Positions 36,618 to 46,143 of a DNA stretch of 64,000 nucleotides are shown here, piece by piece. Origin of the DNA: CAZMNY01 sp964567745 (GTDB taxonomy: Bacteria; Planctomycetota; Planctomycetia; Pirellulales; Pirellulaceae). Positions within the stretch are counted from its first letter, which is position 1. Every line of letters starts with the position of its first letter. The stretch lies in NCBI GenBank assembly GCA_964567745.1, contig CAZMNY010000004.1, positions 225,407 to 289,406 on the forward strand. Direction: 5' to 3'. A program made the translations under genes and the position numbers. The notes below the pieces were generated by a model. The model did not search any database. It was given only the letters and a program-made list of their open reading frames with translations, and was not told the origin of the DNA.

Positions 36618-37925
36618 CTACGTCGGCAGGCCGAATGGTTCACGGTAAATCTTACCGAGCATTGCATTGGCTTCGTCGCAGTCTGTGAACTCTTCCGTCT
36701 CGGGGTTGAAGTCGAGACGACCGCGCGTGCGATAAGCAATCTCGCCCAGGTGGACAAGAGCGCAGCTGTGATGGGCTGTCAGCGCGTTCGCTTTGGTCGG
36801 CGTACGATTTCGAACCGCGCTCAGGAACTCCGCCATATGCTCCGCGTAACCTCGCTGGCCCCGAGTCTCGCGCCGTTCGGTTGGACCTTTCTTATTCTTC
36901 GGTCCGAGGAACACGCTAAACGCGCCTCGACGCGAGAAGATCATGTAGCCATCATCACCGTAGAAGACATTGCCGTTATCGAAGCCGTGTAACCCGTACG
37001 CGGTGAAGGGGTAGTTCTCGTAAATCAGCAACCGACCATCAGGGTATTCGTAAGTGACATTCATGTTGTCGGGATAGTCGCTGGCGTGCCCTTTCAGCAA
37101 CATGCGACTGCCGCGAGCCGTGATTTGTTTGGGCGTCGTATCGACGCCTAAACCCCAAGTCGCCATGTCGATATCGTGAATGCCGTCATCGCCAATTTCG
37201 CCATTCGCGTAGTCGCGGTACATTCGCCACGTGCCGTGAAAGCGGTGTTGGTTAAAGGCTCGGCTTGGCGCGGGTCCGAGCCAACGATCGTAATCAACGC
37301 CTTTCGGCGCTGAGCTGTCCGGCACGGGCTTGACGGTTCGCCGCGTCTCCGCTGTCCACGCTCTGGCGATTCTGACCTTGCCGATGACGCCTTCCTTAAG
37401 CAGCTGCCCGGCTTGTTGCGTCACCGGGCTGTTTCGCATTTGGCTGCCCTGTTGCACAACTCGCCCGTACTTCTTCGCTGCCTCGATTATCAAGTTGCCC
37501 TCGTTGTAGACATGCGAGATCGGTTTCTCGATGTAGACGTCCTTCCCGTCCATCATCGCCGCCAAGGCAATCGGCGCGTGCCAATGATGCGGAGTTGCGA
37601 TGACGACCGCGTCGACATTCTTGTCGCCAATCACCGCTTCATGCGTCTTCGATCGCTTGGCTGGTCTCGACTGAAAGCCGTCCATGACTTTGACGAGTCT
37701 TTCGATTTGAGCCGGATCGACATCACACAAATGGGAAATCGATACGGATTCTTTTCTCGCCACGAGACCTTTCAGGTGGTGAGTCATGATTCCGCCGCAT
37801 CCGATGATGCCCAAATTTACGCGTTCAGGTTCAACCGCCGAGGCGGAATGGACGCCGCTCAGTACGGAAGCCGCGGCGATTGCTCCAGACGTCTTAAGGA
37901 AACGCCGGCGTGTTGTGTTGCTCAT
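36618..37925 (-). CDS. Exported Gfo/Idh/MocA family oxidoreductase
   Basis: An NAD(P)-binding oxidoreductase that probably acts on sugars or sugar derivatives outside the cytoplasm. The twin-arginine leader TTRRRFLKTSGAIAAAS is at the N-terminus of the preferred start (ATG 37925, AAGGGAG upstream; the frame extends to 37958). The Rossmann motif LGIIGCGGI follows near residue 38 and IEKPISH near 130. Length of 435 aa fits this planctomycete-expanded family. Export via Tat fits a folded protein with bound cofactor. The substrate is unknown; the amidase gene is divergent from it. Confidence 0.88.
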   Translation of the reverse strand: MSNTTRRRFLKTSGAIAAASVLSGVHSASAVEPERVNLGIIGCGGIMTHHLKGLVARKESVSISHLCDVDPAQIERLVKVMDGFQSRPAKRSKTHEAVIGDKNVDAVVIATPHHWHAPIALAAMMDGKDVYIEKPISHVYNEGNLIIEAAKKYGRVVQQGSQMRNSPVTQQAGQLLKEGVIGKVRIARAWTAETRRTVKPVPDSSAPKGVDYDRWLGPAPSRAFNQHRFHGTWRMYRDYANGEIGDDGIHDIDMATWGLGVDTTPKQITARGSRMLLKGHASDYPDNMNVTYEYPDGRLLIYENYPFTAYGLHGFDNGNVFYGDDGYMIFSRRGAFSVFLGPKNKKGPTERRETRGQRGYAEHMAEFLSAVRNRTPTKANALTAHHSCALVHLGEIAYRTRGRLDFNPETEEFTDCDEANAMLGKIYREPFGLPT

Positions 37926-38112
37926 GCGGGACTCCCTTGTCAAAGCTTGGACGGACATGCCGCCATGCGGAAATCGAACAATTGACGGCGGCTATTTTCG
38001 TAGCTGCTCGCTCTCTCGTGCCATACAATAATGGCCGCAAACCCAATCGACAACTGTTTGAGCATCAGCAATCGCGATCCCCCGATCGACTGGTGATAGC
38101 AAAGCGCGCCGA

Positions 38113-39870
38113 ATGACGAACCCAAATGACGATAGTCGAACGCTTGACGATTACTCTGAGAATCAACAGTCGGGCGGGCAGTGCACGCCAAATTTGTCGC
38201 GAAGGAAGTTGCTTCAGGCACTCTCTGCAGCCGGCGTTGGCAGTCTTGTGTTCCAACGAGCGCTCGCGTCGCAAGTGGATGACGAACCAAAACAGCCCAC
38301 GGCGGAGATGATCGCCCAAGCCGAATGGATCGCGGGAGTCGAACTGACAGAAGAGCAACGGAAACAAGCCGCATCCGCTGTCGCTCGCAATCAAAGCAGA
38401 AGCCAGCGTATCCGCGAGTTGAAGATTGACTACGATGTCGCACCCGCGATTGGGCTGCAAGTGACAGCGACGCCCCCGACGCCAACTCCGCCCGTGCGAA
38501 CGGTTCAGCCTGTTGAATGGTCCAGTGGATTGCGACCCAAGACGGATGACGATCTTGCTTACCTGCCAGTTACGGAGTTGTCGGCGCTCATTCGTAGCCG
38601 CCAAGTTTCCTCGCGCGAACTGACTCGGCTCTACCTCGATCGTCTCGAGAAATACAATCCCGTCCTCAATTGCATCGTCACGCTTACCGAATCACTGGCG
38701 CTCAAACAGGCCGATCAGGCCGACCGAGAGATTGGTTCAGGCCAATACCGCGGCCCGCTACACGGGATTCCATGGGGCGCCAAAGATCTGATCGCCTATC
38801 CGGGATACCCGACGACTTGGGGTTCGAAGCACTTTCGAGATCGAGTGCTCGACGTTAAGGCGACTGTCGCTGAGCGGCTGGAGCGGGCGGGAGCCGTCTT
38901 GGTCGCCAAGTTGGCTTTGGGGACGCTTGCTTGGGGCGATAAGTGGTTTAACGGAATGACTCGAAATCCGTGGAATCCCAAAGAGGGATCAAGCGGCTCC
39001 TCGGCCGGCTCAGCATCGGCGAGCGTTGCCGGCTTGGTCGGTTTTTCGCTCGGCAGTGAGACGCTCGGCAGTATCATTTCGCCGAGCCGTCGATGCGGCG
39101 CGAGCGGTTTGCGACCAACGTTTGGCCGAGTCAGTCGCCACGGCTGCATGGCTTTGTCATGGAGCATGGATAAGATCGGTCCGATCTGCCGGAGTGTCGA
39201 GGATTGCGCCTTGGTCTTCGCGGCCATTCATGGTCGTGACGGTCACGATCCGACCGTAGTCGACGCGCCCTATCAATGGCCGCCCAAACTATCTCTACAC
39301 ACGCTTCGCGTCGGCTATCTTGAATCGGAGGGTAAGATCGACGCGAGGCCCGAATTGCAATCGCTTCGCGACATAGGTGTGAAACTCGCGCCCATCAAAC
39401 TGCCGTCGGACATGCCGGTCTGGGAAATGACGATGATTCTCAATACCGAGGCGGCAGCGGTTTTCGATCAATTCACCAAGGCGGGCGAAGTCGAAGGCCT
39501 CAACCGCTGGCCCAGCATTTTTCGGGCGGCCCAATTTACGCCGGCGATCGACTATCTCGAGGCGAATCGAGCCCGGACGCAATTGATGCAGAGGATGAAG
39601 GCGGTCTTCGAGGGGGTCGATGTTTATGTCAGCAGAAGTGATCTGGGAATCACGAATCTTACCGGACATCCCAGCGTCGCAATGCCTGGCGCCTTGACGA
39701 AACGAGGGGGCGCCGAGACGCCCAGTTCAGTTACGTTGACCGGCGATCTCTATGGCGAAGAAACTCTTCTTGCCGTTGCCCGAGAACTGCAATTGGCCAT
39801 GGGGCACAATCTCAGAAGGCCGCCCGAGAACGCGGCCGAAGATGAAACGCCGAAAGAAGAGAAAAAATGA
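38113..39870 (+). CDS. Exported amidase-signature hydrolase
   Basis: The amidase-signature core shows the Ser-cisSer-Lys triad: Lys224 in GIPWGAKD, the cis-Ser in GSSGSSAGSASA (292-303), and the nucleophile Ser320 in GSETLGSIISPS. A twin-arginine-like leader LSRRKLLQALSAAG (residues 29-42) shows export, unlike GatA of tRNA amidation. Between leader and core lies about 90 residues of helical and Pro/Thr-rich spacer. With no gatB or gatC next to it, a periplasmic amide hydrolase is the better reading. Substrate unknown. Confidence 0.85.
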   Translation: MTNPNDDSRTLDDYSENQQSGGQCTPNLSRRKLLQALSAAGVGSLVFQRALASQVDDEPKQPTAEMIAQAEWIAGVELTEEQRKQAASAVARNQSRSQRIRELKIDYDVAPAIGLQVTATPPTPTPPVRTVQPVEWSSGLRPKTDDDLAYLPVTELSALIRSRQVSSRELTRLYLDRLEKYNPVLNCIVTLTESLALKQADQADREIGSGQYRGPLHGIPWGAKDLIAYPGYPTTWGSKHFRDRVLDVKATVAERLERAGAVLVAKLALGTLAWGDKWFNGMTRNPWNPKEGSSGSSAGSASASVAGLVGFSLGSETLGSIISPSRRCGASGLRPTFGRVSRHGCMALSWSMDKIGPICRSVEDCALVFAAIHGRDGHDPTVVDAPYQWPPKLSLHTLRVGYLESEGKIDARPELQSLRDIGVKLAPIKLPSDMPVWEMTMILNTEAAAVFDQFTKAGEVEGLNRWPSIFRAAQFTPAIDYLEANRARTQLMQRMKAVFEGVDVYVSRSDLGITNLTGHPSVAMPGALTKRGGAETPSSVTLTGDLYGEETLLAVARELQLAMGHNLRRPPENAAEDETPKEEKK

Positions 39871-39969
39871 CCGCGCCCCCGCGCTTGCTGACTTTCCTAG
39901 ATTGTCTTGCGCGATGAAAGCGGACGCGGGGTCAAACTGACGAGCAAAACAGACTAAGATCATTGGTCT

Positions 39970-41070
39970 GTGTTCACACCCACCGCCGCCCGTTCTCAAT
40001 TGCTCGATATGTCCGACGCCGAACCCGACCACGATGAAGATACGAGCTTGGATCGCTACGCTCGCCAAATGCGATACCCGCCCATCGGAGAGCAAGGCCA
40101 GCGCGCATTGAGCCAGAGCACGGCGTTGATTTGCGGCTGCGGCGCTTTGGGCTCCGTGATTGCAAACACACTTGCCCGCTCAGGCGTTGGTCGCTTACGG
40201 ATTGTCGACCGCGACTTTCTCGAGCTCAATAATCTTCAGCGGCAAGTCCTCTACGACGAAGCGGATGTCGCCGAGGGCGTGCCGAAGGCGATTGCGGCCG
40301 AACGACGTTTGCGGCAAATCAATTCCGCCATCGATATCGAGGCGGTCGTCACCGACATTTCACATCAGAATATTCTCTCGCTTATCGATGGTGTCGACGT
40401 GATCGTGGATGGCACCGACAATTTTGAAACGCGGTTCTTGCTCAATGACGTTTCGTTGCGAGAGGGGGTTCCCTGGATCTACGGCGGGTGCATCGGCGCT
40501 GAAGGGCAGCAAATGACGATCTTGCCCGGCGAGACTGCTTGCCTCCGCTGCCTGCACCCCGAAGCGCCTCCTCCAGGCACGACGCCCACATGCGATTCGG
40601 CGGGAATCCTAAGCACGATTATCAACGTGATCGCCTCCATGGAGGCGAATGAAGCGATCAAGATTCTCAGCGGGAACACGCAAGCCGTCAACCGATTCCT
40701 CAACGTGATCGAACTATGGGAGAATCGAAGCCGGCAAGTCAAGCTCGACAAGCTCCGCGACGCCGTCGATTGCCCCGCTTGCAAAGGCGAATCGTTCCCT
40801 TGGCTCGATGGTGAACGAGGTAGCCACACCGCCGTACTCTGCGGGCGGAACGCCGTTCAGCTGAGTTTCCCGATGCAAGCCAAACTCGATTTCGACAAGT
40901 TGGCTGAGCAACTCGCGGAGATCGGCAAAGTTTCTCGCAACAAATACCTCTTGCGACTGCACGTCGACAGTTTTCTGCTAACCGTCTTCCCCGACGGCCG
41001 CGCCATCGTCGCGGGCACCGAGGATATCTCCGAGGCCAAGACCCTGTACGCGAAGTACATCGGCGCGTAA
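39970..41070 (+). CDS. ThiF/MoeB-type adenylyltransferase (E1-like)
   Basis: Adenylates the C-terminal glycine of a ubiquitin-like sulfur carrier, as ThiF does for ThiS and MoeB for MoaD. Residues 28-280 have RYARQMRYPPIGEQGQ, the ATP site CGCGALGSVIANTLARSG, LNNLQRQVLY, DGTDNFETRFLLND and the Zn motifs CLRC and CPAC. The extra C-terminal 80 residues (about 285-366) are not rhodanese and resemble a small ThiS/MoaD-like beta domain ending in AKYIGA, without a GG tail. No partner carrier gene is next to it. GTG 39970 or ATG 40009 could be the start. Confidence 0.88.
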   Translation: MFTPTAARSQLLDMSDAEPDHDEDTSLDRYARQMRYPPIGEQGQRALSQSTALICGCGALGSVIANTLARSGVGRLRIVDRDFLELNNLQRQVLYDEADVAEGVPKAIAAERRLRQINSAIDIEAVVTDISHQNILSLIDGVDVIVDGTDNFETRFLLNDVSLREGVPWIYGGCIGAEGQQMTILPGETACLRCLHPEAPPPGTTPTCDSAGILSTIINVIASMEANEAIKILSGNTQAVNRFLNVIELWENRSRQVKLDKLRDAVDCPACKGESFPWLDGERGSHTAVLCGRNAVQLSFPMQAKLDFDKLAEQLAEIGKVSRNKYLLRLHVDSFLLTVFPDGRAIVAGTEDISEAKTLYAKYIGA

Positions 41071-41120
41071 TCGCGTTTTCAAAAGGACGGGACAAGATCG
41101 ACAGGATAAGAGAACCGGTA

Positions 41121-41152
41121 TTGCGTTTAACCCGTCGCCGCAGGCAAGACTG
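41121..41152 (+). repeat. 32-bp dispersed repeat, copy 2
   Basis: It reads TTGCGTTTAACCCGTCGCCG followed by CAGGCAAGACTGT and matches 14019-14050 and 50421-50452. Directly before it lies AGATCGACAGGATAAGA (41096-41112), which recurs in the palindrome at 42765-42838. The 402-bp gap (41071-41472) holds no gene. Confidence 0.6.
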
Positions 41153-41230
41153 TTCATCAACTTCGAGCCGTCATCGATCCGTTCCATGCAGCAAGGATTT
41201 TGGGTAAGGGCTTCTTTTGACGCGCGCTTC

Positions 41231-41263
41231 GGCCTCTCCCAAGCCCCCACGCGTCGCGGGAGA
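41231..41263. repeat. Perfect 8-bp stem-loop
   Basis: CCTCTCCC pairs with GGGAGAGG across a 17-nt loop. It directly precedes the copy of the TCTTGTTTTGGCC repeat. There is no T-run straight after the stem, so I do not call it a terminator. Confidence 0.6.
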
Positions 41264-41272
41264 GGCGGCTCG

Positions 41273-41320
41273 TGTCTTGTTTTGGCCGTTACAATTGGGA
41301 CCGAAAAAACACGGGTCGTT
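41273..41320. repeat. Dispersed repeat, copy 2
   Basis: Matches positions 3-49 in the same orientation, with a few substitutions and one extra A in the A-run. Intergenic like the first copy. Confidence 0.6.
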
Positions 41321-41472
41321 ACATGCGTTGAGTGGCGCGCATGCAATGAGGCCGAGCGCATGACGGGCGATTCAAACGCTGATGTGCCCTTCGGCTGCCA
41401 CCGATGTCGCTCTATGATGTGTCGAGCTACGGTTTGAGGTGACGCGTATCGGGTCCACACTTTTGAAGTGAT

Positions 41473-42672
41473 ATGAACAAAGCAGACTTGGTCGTTGTGG
41501 GCGGAGGTATTGTTGGACTTGCCACGGCGTATCAATATGCGCTGAAACGGCCTGACGACCGCATTGTCTTGTTCGAGAAGGAGAAGGCCGTTGGTCTTCA
41601 CCAGACCGGACACAATTCCGGCGTGCTGCATTCAGGGATCTATTACAAACCGGGATCGCTCAAGGCTGTGAATTGCCGCGAAGGAAAGCGATCGATGGTT
41701 GAGTTCTGCCAGCAGCATTCGATCGCTCACGAGATCTGCGGGAAAGTCATTGTGGCGACATGCGACGAGGAAATACCGCGACTCGAAGCCATTTTGGAAC
41801 GAGGCCAAGCGAATGACGTGGCCTGTGAACTTGTCGGACCAGAACGACTCGCGGAGCTCGAGCCGCATGCGGCGGGGGTCAAGGGAATCCACGTCCCAGA
41901 GACAGGAATCGTCAACTATCGAAAGGTGGCTGAGAAGCTGAGTGAACTGGTTTCCGCAGCAGGTGGCGAGGTCATCTTGGACTCCGGCGTTCGCTCCATT
42001 GAACGCAGCTCGGGCGAGATGGTTGTCGAGTCGCCTAATGCGATCGTCCAAGCGAAGTGGCTTGTGAACTGCACCGGTCTGCAATGCGATCGCGTGGCGC
42101 GAAAAGCAGGGCTGAAGCCGGAAGCCAAAGTCGTTCCATTTCGAGGTGAATACTACGACCTCAAGCCGGAAGCGGAACACCTTTGTAAGAATCTAATCTA
42201 TCCAGTTCCCGATCCGAAGTTTCCATTCCTCGGCGTTCACTTCACTCGAATGATCGACGGCGGCGTCGAGTGCGGACCGAATGCCGTGCTGGCTTTTGCC
42301 CGTGAGGGATATCGGAAGCGAGATATCAACTTGGGCGACCTGTTCGAATCGCTATCGTACAGCGGCTTCTTGCGGCTGGCGGGAAAGCACTGGAGGATGG
42401 GTTCTGGAGAAATGTGGCGGTCGTTCAGCAAGTCCGCTTTTGTGCGAGCTCTGCAAAAGCTGCTTCCGGAAATACGCGGCGAGCAGCTAGTGGCCGCGCG
42501 AGCGGGCGTGCGAGCTCAAGCGGTTCGGCCAGACGGTTCGCTCGTGGACGACTTTCTCATTCAGCAGGGCGAGCAGGTAATCCACGTTGGCAACGCGCCA
42601 TCGCCAGCCGCGACATCTTCGCTCAACATCGGTAAGACCATCGTCGAACTTGTCGAAACGGCCAGCCGATAA
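41473..42672 (+). CDS. lhgO: L-2-hydroxyglutarate oxidase
   Basis: FAD-dependent oxidation of L-2-hydroxyglutarate to 2-oxoglutarate, passing electrons to the membrane quinone pool. The 399-aa product has the dinucleotide motif GGGIVGLATAY (10-20), the HNSGVLHSGIYYKPGSLKA stretch typical of LhgO (YgaF), and the C-terminal HVGNAPSPAATSSLNIG. The length matches. A GAAGTG ribosome binding site precedes the ATG. Confidence 0.93.
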   Translation: MNKADLVVVGGGIVGLATAYQYALKRPDDRIVLFEKEKAVGLHQTGHNSGVLHSGIYYKPGSLKAVNCREGKRSMVEFCQQHSIAHEICGKVIVATCDEEIPRLEAILERGQANDVACELVGPERLAELEPHAAGVKGIHVPETGIVNYRKVAEKLSELVSAAGGEVILDSGVRSIERSSGEMVVESPNAIVQAKWLVNCTGLQCDRVARKAGLKPEAKVVPFRGEYYDLKPEAEHLCKNLIYPVPDPKFPFLGVHFTRMIDGGVECGPNAVLAFAREGYRKRDINLGDLFESLSYSGFLRLAGKHWRMGSGEMWRSFSKSAFVRALQKLLPEIRGEQLVAARAGVRAQAVRPDGSLVDDFLIQQGEQVIHVGNAPSPAATSSLNIGKTIVELVETASR

Positions 42673-42713
42673 GTGCAACGCAAGCCGAGGCCGTCCGGTC
42701 CGTCAACAAAGGC

Positions 42714-42984
42714 GGCCACGAAGAGCACGAAGCCTGGAGCAACGCCCTAGGAAGCGAATTTTTCATCCTGTCGATCATGTTGATCCTGTCCAAAACAGGA
42801 CAACGAAGAAGAGACAGGATTAACATGATCGACAGGATAAGAAATGAGCCTTCGCGTTCTTTGCGACCACGAAAAGAAGAAAAAGTCCTTTCCGGACGAT
42901 TAGCCGAATGAGATCTCGCGGCGGGGCGCCAGACGAGCGCGACGCCCAAAAATAAAGATCACATTCTTCGTGCTTTTCGTGGCC
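42714..42984. repeat. Nested inverted-repeat cluster
   Basis: The core is a 26-bp palindrome with one mismatch: 42765-42790 (ATCCTGTCGATCATGTTGA, then TCCTGTC) pairs with 42813-42838, with a 22-nt loop. Outside it, GGCCACGAAGAGCACGAAG at 42714-42732 pairs with 42966-42984 (one mismatch). Inside the left arm, 42731-42753 matches the complement of 20053-20075. Motifs of the same kind (GTGAAAAACACGAAAAAGCAC) recur near 50298. The rest of 42673-43141 has no gene. Confidence 0.65.
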
Positions 42985-43141
42985 CGTCCGATTGGGTGAC
43001 TCAACGAAGTTGGCCACGAAAAAGAACTGGCCTGCAGAGAGAGGCAGCCGGTTTGATAGAGACTCGGGGGCCTGGATCGATTTGGCCCCGGCAGGCTACA
43101 GAAAACGCGCGCGAGTGGAGAATCCGGTTCGGCTCAGCGCA

Positions 43142-43231
43142 TTACTTCTTGCGATGACGAATCTTGGCGCGCATACGTCGTTTCTTGCGGCCAATCTTTC
43201 GTCGACCCTTTCCCGTTTTCTTCGTTCCCAC
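43142..43231 (-). CDS. Very short basic protein, 29 aa, possible ribosomal protein
   Basis: A 29-codon frame starts with GTG at 43231 directly after an in-frame TAG, with GGAG 8 nt upstream, and ends in TAA. About 62% of residues are Lys or Arg, starting MGTKKTGKGRRKIGR and ending RAKIRHRKK. The composition and length resemble the AURKAIP1/COX24-type small ribosomal proteins such as bS22 of mycobacteria; I recall similar planctomycete sequences, unverified. It is too short for normal gene callers. The start and stop are clear; the ribosomal role is inference. Confidence 0.6.
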   Translation of the reverse strand: MGTKKTGKGRRKIGRKKRRMRAKIRHRKK

Positions 43232-43407
43232 CTAAGCGTCTCCGTGGCATTTTTTGCTGCAATAAGGGGCCTGAGCCCATCGGGCTGTGGCCAAACGCGT
43301 ACTTTACCACAAGATTGACGCTCGCCGCAACCGCTTCGCACCGGTGGGCGATGAGGAGGCCCGCTGACTGGCTCGTTCGCAGTTTCCCGATCAGCGGCGG
43401 AGGTCGG

Positions 43408-43833
43408 CTAGAATTCGCTCGAGTCAAGCGATGTTTCGATTAGAGCCAAAAGAGCATTCGGGTCGTACGGCTTGTGCACGAAGAATCGGCAACCGGCAGC
43501 CCTCGAGTTGCGGACAACGTCCGAACGGTCGACACCGCTCAAAATGATCACCGGAATGCTGCTGGTGCCGGGGACGTCCGCCAGTTCTGCACAGACGTCA
43601 AACCCGTTCATGTCGGGCAGTCTGAGGTCGAGCAACACCAGGTCCGGAGGGTCGATTTGAGCGGAAGCGAGCGCGTGCCGGCCGGTGTGTGCGACGACGG
43701 CCGCGAATCCCTGGCTCTCCAATCGAGTTGCCAAACAAAACGCCTGGTCTTCGTCGTCATCGACGATCAGGATGGTTCGCGGTTCTTCCTCGACGTCAAT
43801 CTGCGGCTCTGATTCCGGACTCGCATAAATCAT
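43408..43833 (-). CDS. Stand-alone response regulator receiver domain
   Basis: A CheY-like single receiver domain of 141 aa without output domain. The acidic pocket DDD (25-27), the phospho-acceptor Asp69 in DLVLLDLRLPDMNG, Ser99 and Lys121 in FFVHKPYD are all present. ATG 43833 has AAGGTG 7 nt upstream. The first 18 residues are acidic and probably disordered. No kinase gene is near, so it is an orphan regulator. Confidence 0.92.
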   Translation of the reverse strand: MIYASPESEPQIDVEEEPRTILIVDDDEDQAFCLATRLESQGFAAVVAHTGRHALASAQIDPPDLVLLDLRLPDMNGFDVCAELADVPGTSSIPVIILSGVDRSDVVRNSRAAGCRFFVHKPYDPNALLALIETSLDSSEF

Positions 43834-43836
43834 CAA

Positions 43837-44201
43837 TCAACACCTTATGTTGAACCTGCGGCAGTCCATTTGCCCTAGCAATCACTTCTCCATCGCAAAG
43901 TTAGATCGCAACACGTGGTTGTCAAATTGAAACTTGTTTCGAAAAACCCCCAAGCCGGTAGAACGATGATGAACCGAACAGTCGTCAAGACCCGATCAAC
44001 TGCCGCACAGCCGAACTGTCCCTTGGCGGCGGCGCCGTTGTATCTGGAGCCTTCTGAAGTCGGCGCAGTCTTGCGAGCCGTGAGACATGGCCCTTGTCAT
44101 GACCGATTCGGCTGATTGTGATGAGGCGGAAACTGCTCCGAACGATTGGCTTGGCTTGAGTTGATTGCGTCTCCCCAACTGCGTGCGACGTACGTTTTCT
44201 G
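43837..44201. other. Intergenic region without recognised genes
   Basis: This gap lies upstream of the response regulator. Short open frames exist on both strands but none has a convincing ribosome binding site or family. The promoter for the regulator should lie in its left part. Confidence 0.4.
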
Positions 44202-44492
44202 TTGTCCAAGATCAACCAGACCGCGCAACGGAGAATGGCAACATGTGTGGACGATTTCTGCTCACTGCCTGCCCTCGTCCTCACTCCCGCTGCCGCGGAC
44301 GCTCAGCACCGAAAGAAGAAGGCCAGTGATCGAACGGCTGCCAGCGGGCTAGCCGGGCTGTCAGCGCTCGGTGGCACCGCAAATGGAGCCGATGTCGCTC
44401 AGCTTCAAGGCCTGATGTCGCGAGCCAAGGCAGCTCAAAACGGCCAAGGCAGTTTGGGCGGCGGCGCAAGTCTTGCTGAGTTAGGCAGGACT

Positions 44493-45401
<909 letters not shown>

Positions 45402-45539
45402 CTGTCTTTTCTTTCTTCAAAATCCAATTGTGGAAAAATGGGGCCCAGGAATCTAGCCGCGCCATCTGGCCGAGAGAATCGACTCGCAGTCCGAAACTGG
45501 GCCTTTGGCGTAATCTGACGCAAACCGATGAGCAGATGA

Positions 45540-46079
45540 TTAATCTTCCCAACGGCTGCTTGGCGGCTTGATGATTTCGCTAAAGATAAAGGCCTGCCGA
45601 ATTGTCTTGGGCGAAGCCAGCAAATCCGCGATCAGGCTGGTCTTCTTCGAACCCTTTTTTTCGTATTGGTCGACGTCGGCGATTTCGTACGCCGCATCGC
45701 CGCCGTCCTTGTCGTAGACATCGTCCGAGAAACTCGACTGGTCAAGCGCGCCGACCTTGTGGTCGAACACCTCGTGCATGTGCGGTGCGAGTTGGCTGGT
45801 TTCGATCTTGTCGCCCAGCCGCTCGGCGCGCCGATCGTATTCGTCCGAATTGAGATGCTGCTCGACATGGGCCGAAACATTCGAGGCGACATGTTGAGTG
45901 ACCGACTGTGTCCTCACCGGCTCCGTTTCGATGATCTCGATGTAGGGCGTCGGCGCGGGTTTGACTGGCTGAATTACTGGCTCAGCTCGAACGGATTCGA
46001 TCGATTGAGGCTCGCCATCGGCTTGTTGCTGACGCTTTGCAGCCGCCCGCTTCAAAAAGTCTTGTAAGTTGTCCGCCAT
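45540..46079 (-). CDS. Hypothetical protein downstream of FloA, 179 aa
   Basis: A soluble acidic protein without domain I can name. The N-terminus is a basic helix (ADNLQDFLKRAAAKRQQQ), the middle is rich in Glu, Val and His (TQHVASNVSAHVEQHL), and the C-terminus contains KTSLIADLLASPKTIRQAFIFSEIIKPP, whose second half is a well-formed helix. It follows floA after 64 bp on the same strand, so it may serve the FloA-NfeD membrane system; this is only positional evidence. I recall similar planctomycete proteins. Confidence 0.72.
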   Translation of the reverse strand: MADNLQDFLKRAAAKRQQQADGEPQSIESVRAEPVIQPVKPAPTPYIEIIETEPVRTQSVTQHVASNVSAHVEQHLNSDEYDRRAERLGDKIETSQLAPHMHEVFDHKVGALDQSSFSDDVYDKDGGDAAYEIADVDQYEKKGSKKTSLIADLLASPKTIRQAFIFSEIIKPPSSRWED

Positions 46080-46143
46080 GGCTGACGTTCGCTAAGTCGA
46101 AGGAATGTTGAGCGGGCTTGCCGTTTCTTGCTTGGCCGAGACG

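Noticed and set aside
36618..39870. An operon of the oxidoreductase and the amidase
   Set aside because: They are divergent genes, so at most they share a promoter region.
41231..41263. Intrinsic terminator
   Set aside because: The stem is perfect but no T-run follows on either strand.
43915..44115. 66-aa plus-strand frame
   Set aside because: No ribosome binding site, no family pattern, and poor codon bias.
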